Origin: Tyto alba
Lineage: Eukaryota; Chordata; Aves; Strigiformes; Tytonidae
Assembly: GCF_018691265.1 (NCBI RefSeq)
Contig: NW_024881296.1
Location: forward strand, 6,231,427-6,295,426
Reading direction: 5' to 3'
Length of the DNA: 64,000 bases
Shown here: positions 32,801 to 45,258 of the stretch, piece after piece
Numbering within the stretch: position 1 is the stretch's first letter
Layout of the letters: every line of letters begins with the position of its first letter
Notes under the pieces: generated by a model
What the model was told of the DNA's origin: nothing
The model's database searches: none
Seen by the model: only the letters and a program-made list of their open reading frames with translations
Made by a program: the position numbers and the translations under genes

Positions 32801-33954
32801 TAGGTTCCAGTGAGTAAGTACATGTATTATCTTGCTTCTCTGTCAGCTCTACAGTCTGTTCACCCCAAAGCCTGATTTTGTGGGTTCAGGAAATTTCCCA
32901 TATTTGATGTGTACTCCAAACTCACCAGCATCAATAGGATTTTGGTGTTGAATTCAGCATTGAATTAATGAGTTTTCTATCACACATTGCTTCTGGTTCT
33001 TCTCTTTCCTTTGTTTTAAAATGCCAGAGAAATCAATAACCAAAACTAAGTTAACAAAAGATTAAAATTTACCATTCTTACGGGACTTGCAGCTCTTCTG
33101 AGAAGGCTCATTTCAGCTGTGCTAGTTCTCTACTGCATAATAACACATCTCAGCTGCATATCATGCTATCTGACTATGGGACCATATAATGGAACCCATC
33201 TTCTCAGGCTTAACAAATTTATTCACAGAAAAAGATAAATCATGTGCAGAATTGCCCCTTTATGAAATAAATTCCACAGAAAGAGGATTATGCATTTCTC
33301 TAAAGCTTCTTTGTGAAATAATGCTTAATATCCATTTTTTCTAGCAGGCAAGGTAAATTTCACCAATTTGACTTCTGATGACAAATCTGATCTTGCAACT
33401 TTTTGCATCTTTAAAAGTGACAGCTCCTCTGTTAACCTAACTCCATTTTCTGCTGTGATTGAACCTTTTTTCATGTAACTCAGCCACAGGCCTTTTTAAA
33501 ATATTGTAGCCTGGCATGCCCTTTCTTTGTTTTGAATCCTGTAGGATAAATTGTGCTGCATCTATGTCCTCTTGCTCTTTGGACTCATATTCTTATCCCA
33601 TATTGAGGCTGGAATTATATTTTTCCTTCCCCAAATTTTAATGTACACCTTTTATTAGGAAGTTTTTGTTGTGAAAATTAGACATCTTTCTTTAAGTAAG
33701 AATGGATAAAGAGGGTAAGGGACATTCATGTGAGTGCTCTTGTGCTCTTTGGCAGCCTGGTGAGGCTAAGCCCTGCCAGGCCAATGGTGCTCACCCATGG
33801 GGCTCTGACCCCCTGCCCGGGGGTGAGCTAGCTAAGCCATTGCAATCAGCCTGATGTTCCTCCCTGCTGGCTCCCAGGCCATTGCTGTGCTTATGGGGCA
33901 GCCCCAGACCTTCACACACTGAGGTTATTTGGGGAATTATCTCAAATTATATCT
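29831..33954. other. Non-coding DNA, nothing recognised
   Basis: No gene or named repeat. A 14-base tandem duplication (TGTGACAGCAGCTT at 31596-31609 and 31612-31625) was noted. A GC-richer patch lies at about 31890-32070. Confidence 0.5.
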
Positions 33955-33955
33955 C

Positions 33956-33981
33956 TTTTTTTTTAAAAAAAAAAAAAAAAA
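33956..33981. repeat. T9A17 homopolymer junction
   Basis: Nine T's directly followed by seventeen A's. It could be the A tail of a retroposed sequence, but no retroposed body was recognised beside it. Confidence 0.6.
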
Positions 33982-36900
33982 GCTGAAATCAGAACCAAAT
34001 CCTCAAATCCCTTAAGACATGCAGAACCATCGACCTTTAACTTAAGAAAGTTTACTCTCAAGCAGTTATTTAATCCCAGTGATCTAAAATGCTATGGCTT
34101 ACAACCCTGGAGCCATGGAAATTTCTGTTTGGTTAGTAGCCCAGATCAAACAACTTTCTGGTGAACCTCTCCCTACCTCCCAACTGAAGATAGTTTTGTT
34201 TCTAGTGAAATAATTAGAGGCTTTTTGATTTTGTTGTATAACCACTGGCACAATGACTAAGGGCTGTGCCTGTGCTGGACACTATTGAAGGACACTGCTG
34301 CAAGGATGTGCAAGCTCCCCTGTGAAATTTTGGTCTCTCAGTGTGAAGGAACAAGGTGTATTTGTAAGTGCAGCAGCCGGTACTTGGCATTTTTGCAGCT
34401 CTTTTTACATAGCACTTTTTGCACTTCAGGGGCTAGCAGAAAAATAAGAAATTTAAGGACTAGTAAAGTCAATGTGCATGTGTCTAGTATGCTTTTCTCT
34501 GTCAATCTACATGAAGGGAGGTTTCAGGCCTCAAAGTCTCTCTGGGCCCAATTAGGCAGCAGTAATTTACTTTCTGCCACTGCTGTCACTTTCATTTTGA
34601 TGCTTTTGTAAATAAATTCCTTAAAAAAAGAGCAGAGATTACTTATTCAATCCTGAAATTTTTAGAGCTCTTGCTTTATGGCAAAATAATCAAACGTCAA
34701 ACTTTGACCTGACTTGGCACTCCACATAGTTCTGTACTAAAATACATGTGCACGTATGTAGTTTTAAAAAGACACATCAGAGGAGGCGTCCTGGCACCTT
34801 GCTGGACCCTGGCAAGTTCAGGAAACTGTGACAAGAGTGGGTATCTTCCCCTGGAGCTGACACATCATTGCCCTTGCTCAATGCTACGAGAGGACACTGC
34901 CTAGAAGATGCAGTAAATACTGTGAGAAAAAGTCCTTCCTGCGCCTACATTTGCTGAACATGTTTGTTATGGCCAACTCCTGCAGGTACTGAAGATGACA
35001 GCAGCCTGTGACTTTGTAATTTTCTTTTCAGGTGGAAATTTAAAATTAAACCTATTTACATTAATTTATTGGTACCAGTTTTCAGAACTGAGGATCCTCA
35101 TGAGACAGCTAGGACCATGTTTTGAGTATAGCCTGGGCTGACCATTTGTCATCTTAGATTGCCCTTATTTACTGATATGTACCTCCATCACAGTGGATCC
35201 AGGTGCTTCACAGCTGCATCAGTGTGTTCTTCCTGAAAGCACCCAGCGAAATGAAATCTTGTTCATTTTCCAAGGAGGCACTGGAATGGAGCGGTTCTGG
35301 ATACAAAACAGTTGACAGCTATGGGATGCTTGCAACCGACTTCTCCGTCCCTGTGGCTTCCTGCACCACCATGCTCATTCTCTGATGTGGGGTGCTCCAG
35401 CTGGTGACCCCCAGCCACCCCAGCACTCACATGCATACTCCTGCTGTGTTCACATACATACTTGTGCGGTAAAGTTTCCTGTGCTGGAAGGGGACCAGAA
35501 GCCTCAATTGCCAACTCATAAGCAAGGTGCCTAACGATGGTGTCATCTTCCCACTCCTGAGTCCTGCCTCTGAATGCTAACGTTCTGTGAAACCTGCATT
35601 CTTAAGTCCTGTGTACGAAACGATGCGCTATCTGTGCACTGCGAACAGACAGGATGATTAAGCAGTGGATGACCTGCATTCATGGTAACACATCATGTAT
35701 AAAGGGCAAAAAGGGAAACCTGTCAGACATAAAAGGAAATACTTCCCAAGTGACTTTTATTAACTGAAAGTGCCAACAAGCTTTTAAACAGAGTGACCTC
35801 ACTCTGATGCCTTAGCCACAGCCTTTCATGCAGGCTGACATTGTCCTGGAGATATCCTTTAGGTGTCTAGTCGTACCGTAGGGACACTGGAATTAGGTTA
35901 TTCAGGATGTTCCCAATTATCTCCATTACTCTTTTTCTCTACCATTAGGGCAGCTCTGGGACCTCTACAAAAATAGAACCAGGAAAAAAAATAATTGGGA
36001 GCAAATTAACCACAGAAGATGCAGCTTTGTCCTTCAAGATGACCAATTAGTGGTTTCTGTTTTATCATTGCATTTTGATGTGCTTGCATATCTGTCCCAT
36101 TTATCCTGTCCACCTATCTAAGTAAAAGATGCAGACAACAAACAGTCAAGGAAAGCTTTTTTCTTTGAGGTACATAATGCCTTCTAGTCTGCTTTGGCTA
36201 CTTCTCTCATTTGATACACATCTGATGTTATTAGAGATGACCTTCTACTCCCTGTAATGCAGGGGCTTTAAAATCTAGGCCACCTTCTATCCCTGAATGT
36301 GGGATCCGTCTCCCTCTCTATGATGAATGCTCCTGGATATGCCACCATGTACATTTTGTAAAGTTTGGGAGTTTACGTAAGGTTTGTCTTTGCCTTTCTG
36401 GGATTGGGCAGCGCATATGGTTTATGTCAGCATTTGTAAGGTTATCGCAAAGGTTATCTTGACTAAATTATAGCCCTTTGTTTATCCACGTGGTTAGGTA
36501 TGGTGCAAACAGCTGCACTGTCAGTAAAATCTTTCTGCTGCCCTCAACCCGGACCTGGAGGTACCAGACTCTGAGAGGTTACATGACTCCATATGAAAGT
36601 AGCTTTGAAGGGGCTGTGAATGAAAGCTGACACTTTACCTGAAATACCTGCCCCCAAATGAGCTGTGAAAAATCAGGTAACCAGCAGAAGATGCCAGTAT
36701 GTCTTTCCTTAGCAGCTCACTGTGGTCAGTGAAGCTTCTCCTTGCCCTAGGAACTCATGCGTAACCTGTCCTAAAGATAAGAAAAACTGCAGTTGAAAGG
36801 GAATAACTGGAATTACTCCAGGAGAGTTGGGGGGAAAAGCCATTCTTTAGCATATGAACACAATCTGGGCCTCTTGACAGTTAGGGACTGTGTGCTGCTC

Positions 36901-38625
36901 CAGCAGTCCTGAAATCACGCTGCAGTGGTCTTTAATTCTGTCATCACAAAATACCTGACATCTCTCCCTTCTGATCTCCTTCTCTGTCCACACTTGAGTG
37001 TGAAATAGGAAAGTCCATGCTTACAACCAACCACATCCTCTTTCTTTACATGGATTCTGTCAAAGATGGGGGACTCATGATCCACTTGAGGCAGAATTTC
37101 TTTTTGTTCTTGTTTGTTCTCAAATTGTCCTAAAATAAGCTGCTAGATGAATTACCAGCGCCTCTTTTCCTAACCCATTGCATATCACCCTGCATTTTAC
37201 AGGGAAAATGCAATTTCAGATCCAAAATTTCTGAGTTGGACTTGCTCTTTCACTCTATTTATGAGGCTTTGTTCTGATCCTGTCTGTGCCAGTGTGCCTC
37301 AAGCATAAAATCACTGAAGTAAAGTGGTGCTAATCTGCTGTGCATCCCAAATTTAGTTTGCTGCATATATGCTCGTGTGCCCATGTGTACGTATGTCTGA
37401 GCACGTGCACATATATGTGTAATCTAGCCGAAAAGGGGATCTAATTAGAGCTAACCAAATACTGGAAGCAATTTTTCTTTGAATAAATTATTCAATGCAT
37501 TTTGTCTTCGCTCGTTTCATAAATTATTCAATGAATAGTATTTGAATGGTTCGAGAGCTGGTAGGCTACTGCAGAAATCATTAGTCAAATAGCATATTCA
37601 GTAAAGAAGACCAACATTTGCTAAATAATGTATTTGGCAAATAATATTCATCCAGCCCTAGTTGTAATTGATCCATCGAGAAATGCAGACAGCACATGGC
37701 ACTCATGGATGGCTTGGCAAGTGCTAGAGTAGCTGATCCTTTCTACTCTTCCTCCTTCTCCCCCAGCACAAATAAATGTACAGAGTTTCCTATTGGTGTT
37801 GACATGTGTGACCCAGCTGGGCGCACACCTCATGCACACGGGTTGCTGGTATACCCCAAACATGCATGCACATTTCCTTCCAAGTCATAGACAAGGTGAC
37901 AGTCTCTGGGCAAGTGTCCTACAGCTAGAGGCAGATATCCAGACTTCAGCATACTGTGGTGGGCTGCCGAAATGAGCCCATCAGCTTGCAAGCTTGCAGA
38001 CTCCTCATTTACTGTCTTACATGTAGTTAGTGTCAGACGTGTGGGCAGAAGCTCTACCAACACAGAAGGCTGGCACTTTCCCTGCTACTTTGTCCTCAAA
38101 TTATGTGGTGGCAAGGCCCATTGTCTTGAACTAGCATAAAAGGAATAAAAAACAACAAAAACCCCACCTTAATTTACTAGTATGGAAAGTTGCAGACATA
38201 CAAATCATTTATTGGAAAATAAGGAGAATCTTATTTGCTGCAGGACCTGATTTCAGGGACATGAATTAATACAGTTTTTGTGGTAATTTTATGCCAGACA
38301 GTATGGAGACATGCTACATCTTTGTTAAATTTTAAGTTTAATTTTTTTATTTCCTTTCACCATTCTTACTTCTTCCTTTTTAAGAAAATAAACCCCAAAC
38401 AAATCCAAACTCCTCCTTTCCACGTGACATTTCTTTCTGTGTAGCCTTTCATCAGAAAAGAACTGTTTTTCTTGGAAATGTCAAGCTAAGCCTTTGAAAA
38501 AATTAGATGTCACTGGCTGTGTGAAATGTCTTCCTTCTTTTTCAAAGCCAAACCCCAAGGATATCTTGTTTACTTCACATCTGCTTTATTTAACAATATC
38601 CAGGGCCATACAATTCTAATTAGAT
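33982..38625. other. Non-coding DNA, nothing recognised
   Basis: No gene recognised; all open frames are short. It includes alternating purine-pyrimidine sequence near 37365-37425 and an exact 15-bp direct repeat (ATAAATTATTCAATG at 37483-37497 and 37519-37533) in an AT-rich stretch. Confidence 0.5.
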
Positions 38626-38692
38626 TTTTATTTTATTTTGATTTTATTTATTTTTATTAATTTGATTTTATTTTGATTTTTATTAATAGAAA
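38626..38692 (+). repeat. AT-rich low-complexity (TTTTATTTTGA)-like repeat
   Basis: Imperfect TTTTATTTTGATTTTATTTA units of T and A with occasional G, about 65 bp. Confidence 0.85.
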
Positions 38693-39129
38693 AATATAAG
38701 TAATCTAAAAGATCAATGCAGAGTGTCAGATGCTTTGTGTAGTCACTTATTTCTGAAATAGGTCCACTGGCTAGGACCCTTTGTAGGCTAATTGTGGCTT
38801 CCCATGTCAGGATCTGTCCCATTCTTTCTAACCATTGCACACGTATGTATGTGCATTTTGTGTACACTTACATATACACAACAGGTCAGCAGCCCACCGA
38901 TGATTGAACTTCTTTTGACTTTATTTATAAGAAAAGTTAAGAGTGGGAATTTTGAGGGCTAGGCCTTTTCTGTGTTTAGTGTTGTAGAAAAAGGGGCACG
39001 AGCAGCAGGCAGATACTTAAGTAGAGAAGTCAACCAAATAAAAACCTCACACTGATTTCTCAGTCAGTAAAGAGGATTTGCTGGATTTTTCTATCTTCAT
39101 CTGCAGGCAAAGCATTGTTCCCTCACAGT

Positions 39130-39660
39130 AACCCCAATCTGTTTTAAGGCTCTCCAGCTGTGTGAGCCAGGTTGGATTTTGCCATTCCCGACGGTGGGGG
39201 CTGTGGGCCACCAGTGCCATCACCACTATTCAGCTGTAAGCCAGACCGCTTTGGGTCTGAACTCACTGCAGTTACTCATGACGAAAGCAAGCAGAAACAG
39301 GTTTTGCAGCTAAAATTAGGTTGTAATCAATTTTATGCAGCATTAATCACTCTTGTTAATAAGCCCCTCCAGCCATGTTTAAATCAGGCTGTAAGACCTG
39401 AACCAGCACAACAAAAACCTCCATAAAATCAGTCTGAGTTATCCCCCCAATAGTGACTAATTACACTAATTAATTCAAAGCCTGATTAAACAAAATCATG
39501 CTGAAACAGAATCATCTCTGTGACTCTTCAGAAATGCTGCTTTTATAAATAAGGAGCGCATCAGCATCATTTACTGCTGTGGAAATTTGGGGTTTGTACA
39601 TGTATTTTGGGATTTTTTAAATTTAATCTAAAATTGCCTACTTCATTTTTGATTTCATAA
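39130..39660. promoter_or_regulatory. Candidate conserved regulatory element (homeodomain/MEF2-like sites)
   Basis: Several TAAT/ATTA cores cluster at about 39326-39362 and 39458-39490, including ACTAATTACACTAATTAATT, and a MEF2-like TTATAAATAA lies near 39543. The composition changes sharply from its neighbours and no repeat is seen. Such clusters are typical of developmental enhancers, but AT-rich DNA gives TAAT by chance, so this is a suggestion only. Confidence 0.25.
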
Positions 39661-40039
39661 CAAAGCCTGTGGCCTCAGGGCTTGCCCATCACATGTTGCA
39701 GTAATGGTTGTTTTATTCTTAAAATAGCACATAGCTGCCCTGGCCTTTCCTCCTAGGAGTGACTGAACAGAAATTGCTGAAAACAGGGAGAACCAGAGAT
39801 GACTGAGAAAAACCCTCAAGCCTGAAATTCCCCGTGGTTTCGGAAAGCTTGGCTAAGGCATGTTGCCCATTGAGGCTTGGTCATCCAAGCTAAAAATAAA
39901 CATCTTCATCTACCAGGGATCTACAGAACCATTTTTAACTCGCTCTAGTGGAAATTAAGAAACTTGTTGTTTGGCTGTTGCCAAGGAGGCATCTGTGATG
40001 CTCTCCCAACCTAGGCTGATGCAGCTCTGCGTTGTTTCC

Positions 40040-40750
40040 CCTTGAAATTTAGAGAGGCCTCATCGGCACAGCCCGCGTGGGAAGCCGGGTCCAGGCGCGC
40101 CCCTCAGCTGGGGCTAACTTCGGCAGCTGAAACCGTAGGGAGGGGGGCAGCCTCATAGCAGGGTCACTGCTCTCAGGCCTGACCCGCGCTGCTGCCACCA
40201 GTTACGATCCAGAAGAACCAAACCCATGCAGCTGTAGAAGGAAGAGCGAGCAGGCTAGCTGGGAGGGCACTGCAGGGGAGCCCACCACCGCCCTTAGGGC
40301 ATGGCTGCTGGGGATGGCTGGCCACCCTGTGATCCTGCCAGTGGGGAAGTAGTGCTCCTGCCCGGAGGGGTGCCGTGATGTTGATTACTGTCATCAACCG
40401 TCGTTATAAAAATATAAAATTGTCTTCCAGGCAGGTTACACAGCCCCACCCTGCCCACGGCCCAGGAAGCCACGTCAGCCTCCGGGACTGTCAGCCCCTG
40501 CCCCAGCAATGCTGCGGCAGGGCCAGGCTCCAGCTCCTCACGTCCCTGCCCTGCCTGGATGCAGGTCCCAGGAAATGCCCAATGCCCAGGACTGGGGCTG
40601 TCCCAGTGCCCCCAGCCGCCCTGCTCCTGGCCAGGCTCTGCCCCGATGGACCCCCACGGGGAGCCCCCCAGCCCTACGGGACTCTGACAACCCTATGGAG
40701 AAAACACCCCTCATTTGAGCATCACCTCATTGCACAGGTGTGTCGTTAAC
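40040..40750. other. GC-rich block, partly CpG-containing
   Basis: GC content rises sharply. CpGs are most frequent at 40060-40200 (for example around CCAGGCGCGCCCC), and the segment ends near a donor-like CTG|GTAAGT at 40763-40768. It could be a small CpG-rich promoter or first exon; no coding sequence was recognised. Confidence 0.3.
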
Positions 40751-41429
40751 AGCCTTATTCTGGTAAGTGAGTGGGGTTCGTCCCCTTCAACAAGGGTGGC
40801 AAGCCCACAGGTAATTTGCCATTATCAGGGAGTGTGAACAAAAATGACAGACCTGTATTTTGAGCTAGACTTAACTGTTTTGGAAAGCTGAGGTTCAGCT
40901 GAGAAAAATGAAAATACTGAGATGCAGTGTAAAATTATTCAACATTAAACTATTATAAAATAATAAACAATATTGTAACTAAATAACAAAAATAGTTGAA
41001 TACTAGTAATCAGTCACTGATGTGGTTTATATCCTCTGTAGTCTTCTAAGCAGAATAAATATTTTCAGTCCTGACTCCCTGTGTCTGAACGTGCTCACAT
41101 TTTAAAATCCCAAAGCTGCTAATCACCTCAGACGCTGGCTCAGAGGTGTGGTGAAAACAATACGCAGAAGTATTCTCTCCAGTGTATAACAAGTGGAAAA
41201 AGAGGGAGAGCGATTGCAAGAAATAGTAACCAAGAGGCATGAAAACTAGGAAACTGCTCATGGAAGCTAAAGATACCAGGGAAAAAAAGAGAAATAAACC
41301 CAAACTAGTTTGCTCTTAGAGAAAGAAAAGAGTGTCTGGTGATGGGATATGTGATAAGGTAGGGATGAGGAAATTGTCAGTGATAGTGAAAGGCAGATGT
41401 GTTGGATAAGTATTTCTGTTTGGCAGTTG

Positions 41430-42345
41430 GAAACAAGTAATTTATTTTCTCACTTTAAATGAGGGCAGAAAAGACTTTCCATTAGTAAGCAGAGTGACTG
41501 TTAAATAACCTTTAAGAGGGAGAAAAATATTTATATCTGTACCTCTAGAGAAGTTATGGGCCAGGGCTGTAAATGACCTGGCTGCGGGGATCACGAGCTC
41601 ACCAGTACTAATGCTGAGCAGTTCCCAGATGCTGGAAGTCCCCCGGGAACTGGGCAAAGGCTAATTTTATGCCAGTAATTCCGTAAAGGGGAGCAGATGA
41701 GTTGGGTTTCTCCATGTCGGTTAGCCTGACATTAGTCTGGAGTGAAATAATGGAAAAGCTGATACATGATTCGGCTGATAAGAACAGAGGAAGGAGAGGA
41801 GTGTAATTGATACCTCTCAGCATGTGGGAAACCCAAAAGGAAAAGCATATACTTTTAGTGTCCGTGCTCTAAAATTCACATTGAAAAAAATGGAGTGTGG
41901 GGAAAGCAGTTACAAAGTGATTCATAGGCCGGAGGAAATGCCTTGCAGGGAGAGACTCAGAGGTTAGCTTGTCAGAAAGGAGGTGGAACAGTGCCTGAAT
42001 TAAAATTTATAAGTAACTTCACAGGGATAAAATGGCAGACCCTAAAGGGTTACTTATGCTGGCAAAGCAAGACAAAATGAGAAACAATGGCTTCAAATCA
42101 AAGCCAAATCAATGCACCTGACAGAAAGCTCACATTTTTAACAGATGATGATTAATGAATGTGATGGATTCTCCATGTTTTGGTGGCTCCAGATCAAGAC
42201 TGAACTACCTTTAGAATACACAAGCTTTTGGGTCCAGTGCAGGGAAAAGTGGTTAAAATTAAATGACCTGTGATACATATGCAAAGTGTCAGATCAAACG
42301 GTCTGTCTCATAGTCCCTTCTGGCCTTAAACTGTAGGCAATACAA
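41430..42345 (+). mobile_element. Old CR1/L3-type LINE remnant
   Basis: A segment around GTTAGCCTGACATTAGTCTG and AATAATGGAAAAGCTGATAC resembles the reverse-transcriptase region of old amniote CR1/L3 elements. Downstream sequence (GACAAAATGAGAAACAATGG, then a 'cccttctggccttaaactgta' type end at about 42317-42337) resembles their 3' end. No open frame survives, so the copy is strongly decayed. Borders are approximate. Confidence 0.6.
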
Positions 42346-43620
42346 ACCTGAAAGGTAAATCTGATCCTGTATTGTTTTTATAGGTAAGTACCTTAATATT
42401 TTTCTTTTTTATTTCCTGTAAAAATAAAGATTGTGGGGTTGTGCAGTGTTCCCAGCTGTGTGGGTGATCCACTGGGGGCAGGAAGGCATGTGCTCAGGTG
42501 TCTCACTTATGGTGTGACCCATCACACATGCCACCTGTGTGCAGGAGGATCAATTTTTGCAGACACAGGAGGCCTGATGCCGCATATTTTGTAGTGCTTA
42601 TATGCACACAGAAGCCTCTTGCCTAAGCTGCCTCCAGGGAGCAATTCATTGACAAAATACTGAATCCACCCCATAATCCCTGTGGATCTCATGGGAAGGA
42701 AGGGCAGTTAGGGACAGGTTTCAGTTTGATTAAGATGTCATAGCAGGCCCCTTCAACCGCAAGTAACTCCTTATCCACTGCAACCTCTTGCCTGAAGAAG
42801 AAATGTTTTGAAAGCACCCTAGAAGTTGCACTGCAGTATAAGAATCTGCTCCTATATCAAGCCAAAAGCATCTCAGAGACCTTGATGCTGTGGAGATCCT
42901 TTAGGCACTTCTTTTGGCAGTACTAAAAGAGAAGCAGAAGGAAGAATTACCCCCACGCATGCACCCTGTACCAGGCAGAGGGAGAGCAGATGATGGCAGA
43001 GGACAGCACAGCCCCAAAGGGCCGGATTCTGACTCAGGCATTTTGCAGTCTGATAGACCCCGCTGACTTGAGTGGAGCTGCAGAAGGCATGGTATGTAAA
43101 CGTAGCCTCCTGGATATCACAGTCGCTCAGGCATGCAGGTACAGTAATGCTCAGTATCCTGTTCTCACAACAGAGAGTGTGTTGTCACGGTTTGTCTGCT
43201 CCCACATAAGAGTCTAAAAAGAAAGGTCTTTTCAGGCATTCCGTACTGCCAAAAAAAATGTTTCACTGCAAACTCATATGTTGTCTGTTGCACAGCTCTA
43301 TGAAATACTTTGCATGGTAAAAAGTGCCTGAGAGGGAAGATTATGTGAAATGAGTATTTGAGCAAAGGTGACTAATCCCTTCAATTGACAGCTGATAGGA
43401 GATGTTAACAGCAAAAAGTCTTGATGTGTATAAAGCAAAGTGCTTTGTCCTTTGCAGTTTGCTGTTTCTACTGTGGTTATAGTACATTTTTTTCTATTGT
43501 AATCCCGTGCTCTCTTTTTTGCTCATTTGTGAGATATTTTCCTCAGCCTGATTCTCTGCCTTTCTGAATCTCTTTAGTATCACTTTACAGATGGCATTCA
43601 AGGCTTCTTTTGGGTACAGT
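42346..43620. other. Non-coding DNA, nothing recognised
   Basis: No gene and no named repeat seen between the LINE remnant and the next old repeat fragment. Confidence 0.5.
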
Positions 43621-43624
43621 GTAA

Positions 43625-43685
43625 CAAATATTATTTATTACTAATCTACTGTGCTAGGTACTGTACAGACATACATTGAACTACT
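43625..43685 (+). mobile_element. Old amniote interspersed-repeat fragment (MIR/L3-like)
   Basis: ATTATTTATTACTAATC followed by TGTGCTAGGTACTGTACAGA matches the common old amniote repeat end with a GTGCTAGG-GCTGTACA core. The exact family is uncertain. Confidence 0.5.
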
Positions 43686-44109
43686 AGGAATATTCTTATG
43701 ACATTTTCTCAGTCATATTCCAGCTAAAATGCTAGCAGCAAGACACAGATTTTATAGAGAGAAATAGCCTTCTCACAAGCTAATTTTTCTTATTCTTCCC
43801 CCAGCTCCACACAGTTTTGCACTTCTTGCAGCCATTTACACCTGACTGAAGAGAAAGTGAAGTAAGTGTGAAATGCCACCCACTTTGCACAGATGGAAAT
43901 GACTGCATAACAGAGAAGACAGTGAAGGAATCAGGCCACAGGGAGGAAAGTATCACCCATGTATAGTTGACCTACAGAGCTGCACACCACGATGTGCAGA
44001 TGTGAAAGTGCTAGCAAAGGCTCCTGGAGGAAGAGCTATTGAGACTGCAGGGCTCAATCTGTGCTCATGCAATTATGACCTGTCTCATTTCACCTCTGTT
44101 GTACCGGTT

Positions 44110-44165
44110 TTTACAAGGTTCATAAACTCTCAGCCTAGAAGGAACAACTGTGATTATATTATTAT
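44110..44165 (+). mobile_element. Probable old CR1 3'-end fragment
   Basis: GTTCATAAACTCTCAGCCTAG followed by AAGGAACAACTGTGATTAT resembles a decayed 'tcatagactttaaggccagaagggaccattgtgat' type repeat end. It is short and diverged, so the call is tentative. Confidence 0.35.
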
Positions 44166-45174
44166 TTAACCATGATATTATTCTTTTTACCAGCAATTTT
44201 GATTCTGAGCATGAAAATTATGTTTGAGGTACACTTTCAGGTTCTGTGTCATGAAAAGTTCCTCAGCCTTGATCCAAAGATACAAACTGACCAACTCATA
44301 ACGCTTGCTAGTAACATAATCAGTGATTCTTGTTCTTAAGCACACAATCTTTTACTTCACGTTGTGATCTTTGCAGTTTCTCAGATTCCAGCAATCAGAT
44401 TTTGTTAGGTTTTTGTTGGCTTCGTTTAAGAATTATCCCCACTGCAATATGAGGCGTTACTGTAGCCTAAACCTAGTGTAATTCAGTAGTAAATCATGCC
44501 TACGTAACAAGAAAGGATGTGTCTATCACACTAATATTGTTTTCCTCTGTCATTCACTTGCCACTTTAATGTTCCCTTCACATGTTGTTTAGATATCACC
44601 ATGTTTTTATAACATCACACTATTAATGCTAGAGGAAAGAATAAGACAGTGCACCCATTTTATAACTTGTTTAATTCCTTGTTGAAGAGCTTGACATAAT
44701 TGGGAATGACTGCAGGTCTGTTCTTATAATTAGAATTTGGTTTTTAGCCCTAGGCTTTTCCCCTTCAGGGGGGCTGATTGGAGGCCTGGGAGGCCTCACA
44801 TCTCAGCATGCTATTTCCTGAAGCCTCTTTCATCCCTACTGCTAAGTGTATACTGAGTGACTTGGAGGGTAAAGAATGAAGCTGTACAGGCTCTGCAGAG
44901 GCAGAGCAAATAAATGATTTGTGCTGAGGTAGATATAGACCAAACCAAGGGTTTCACAGGCAGTGGAGCACCCAGGATGTTCTGCCACAAAATGGCACCA
45001 GCGTCTTCTGCTGAACATTGTGGTAAACCGCTGGTTAAGACTTACTGGGCAAATATGATGGGAACAAGAGAGAGGGGCAAGGAAAACAGAAAATATTATG
45101 AGGAAGACACAGCCTTCTGGTGTCTGCAGGGAGGAGAGATTTCTGTGCATGCAAAGGATTTCTCATTTTTCTAG
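44166..45174. other. Non-coding DNA, nothing recognised
   Basis: No gene or repeat identified. Confidence 0.5.
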
Positions 45175-45258
45175 GACTGGCCAGAGCAAATCCATGTGGG
45201 CCAAACTGCTGCCAGAATTGCCACCAGCACATCAGGGTCAGCTGCACCTGGACTGCAG
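45175..45258 (+). other. Candidate 84-bp exon (unproven)
   Basis: A pyrimidine tract ending TTTTTCTAG precedes 45175, and CAG|GTGAGA follows 45258. The length is a multiple of three (28 codons) and all three forward frames are open across it. One frame is Cys-rich. No protein family is recognised. Short segments bounded by splice-like sites also arise by chance. Confidence 0.3.
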
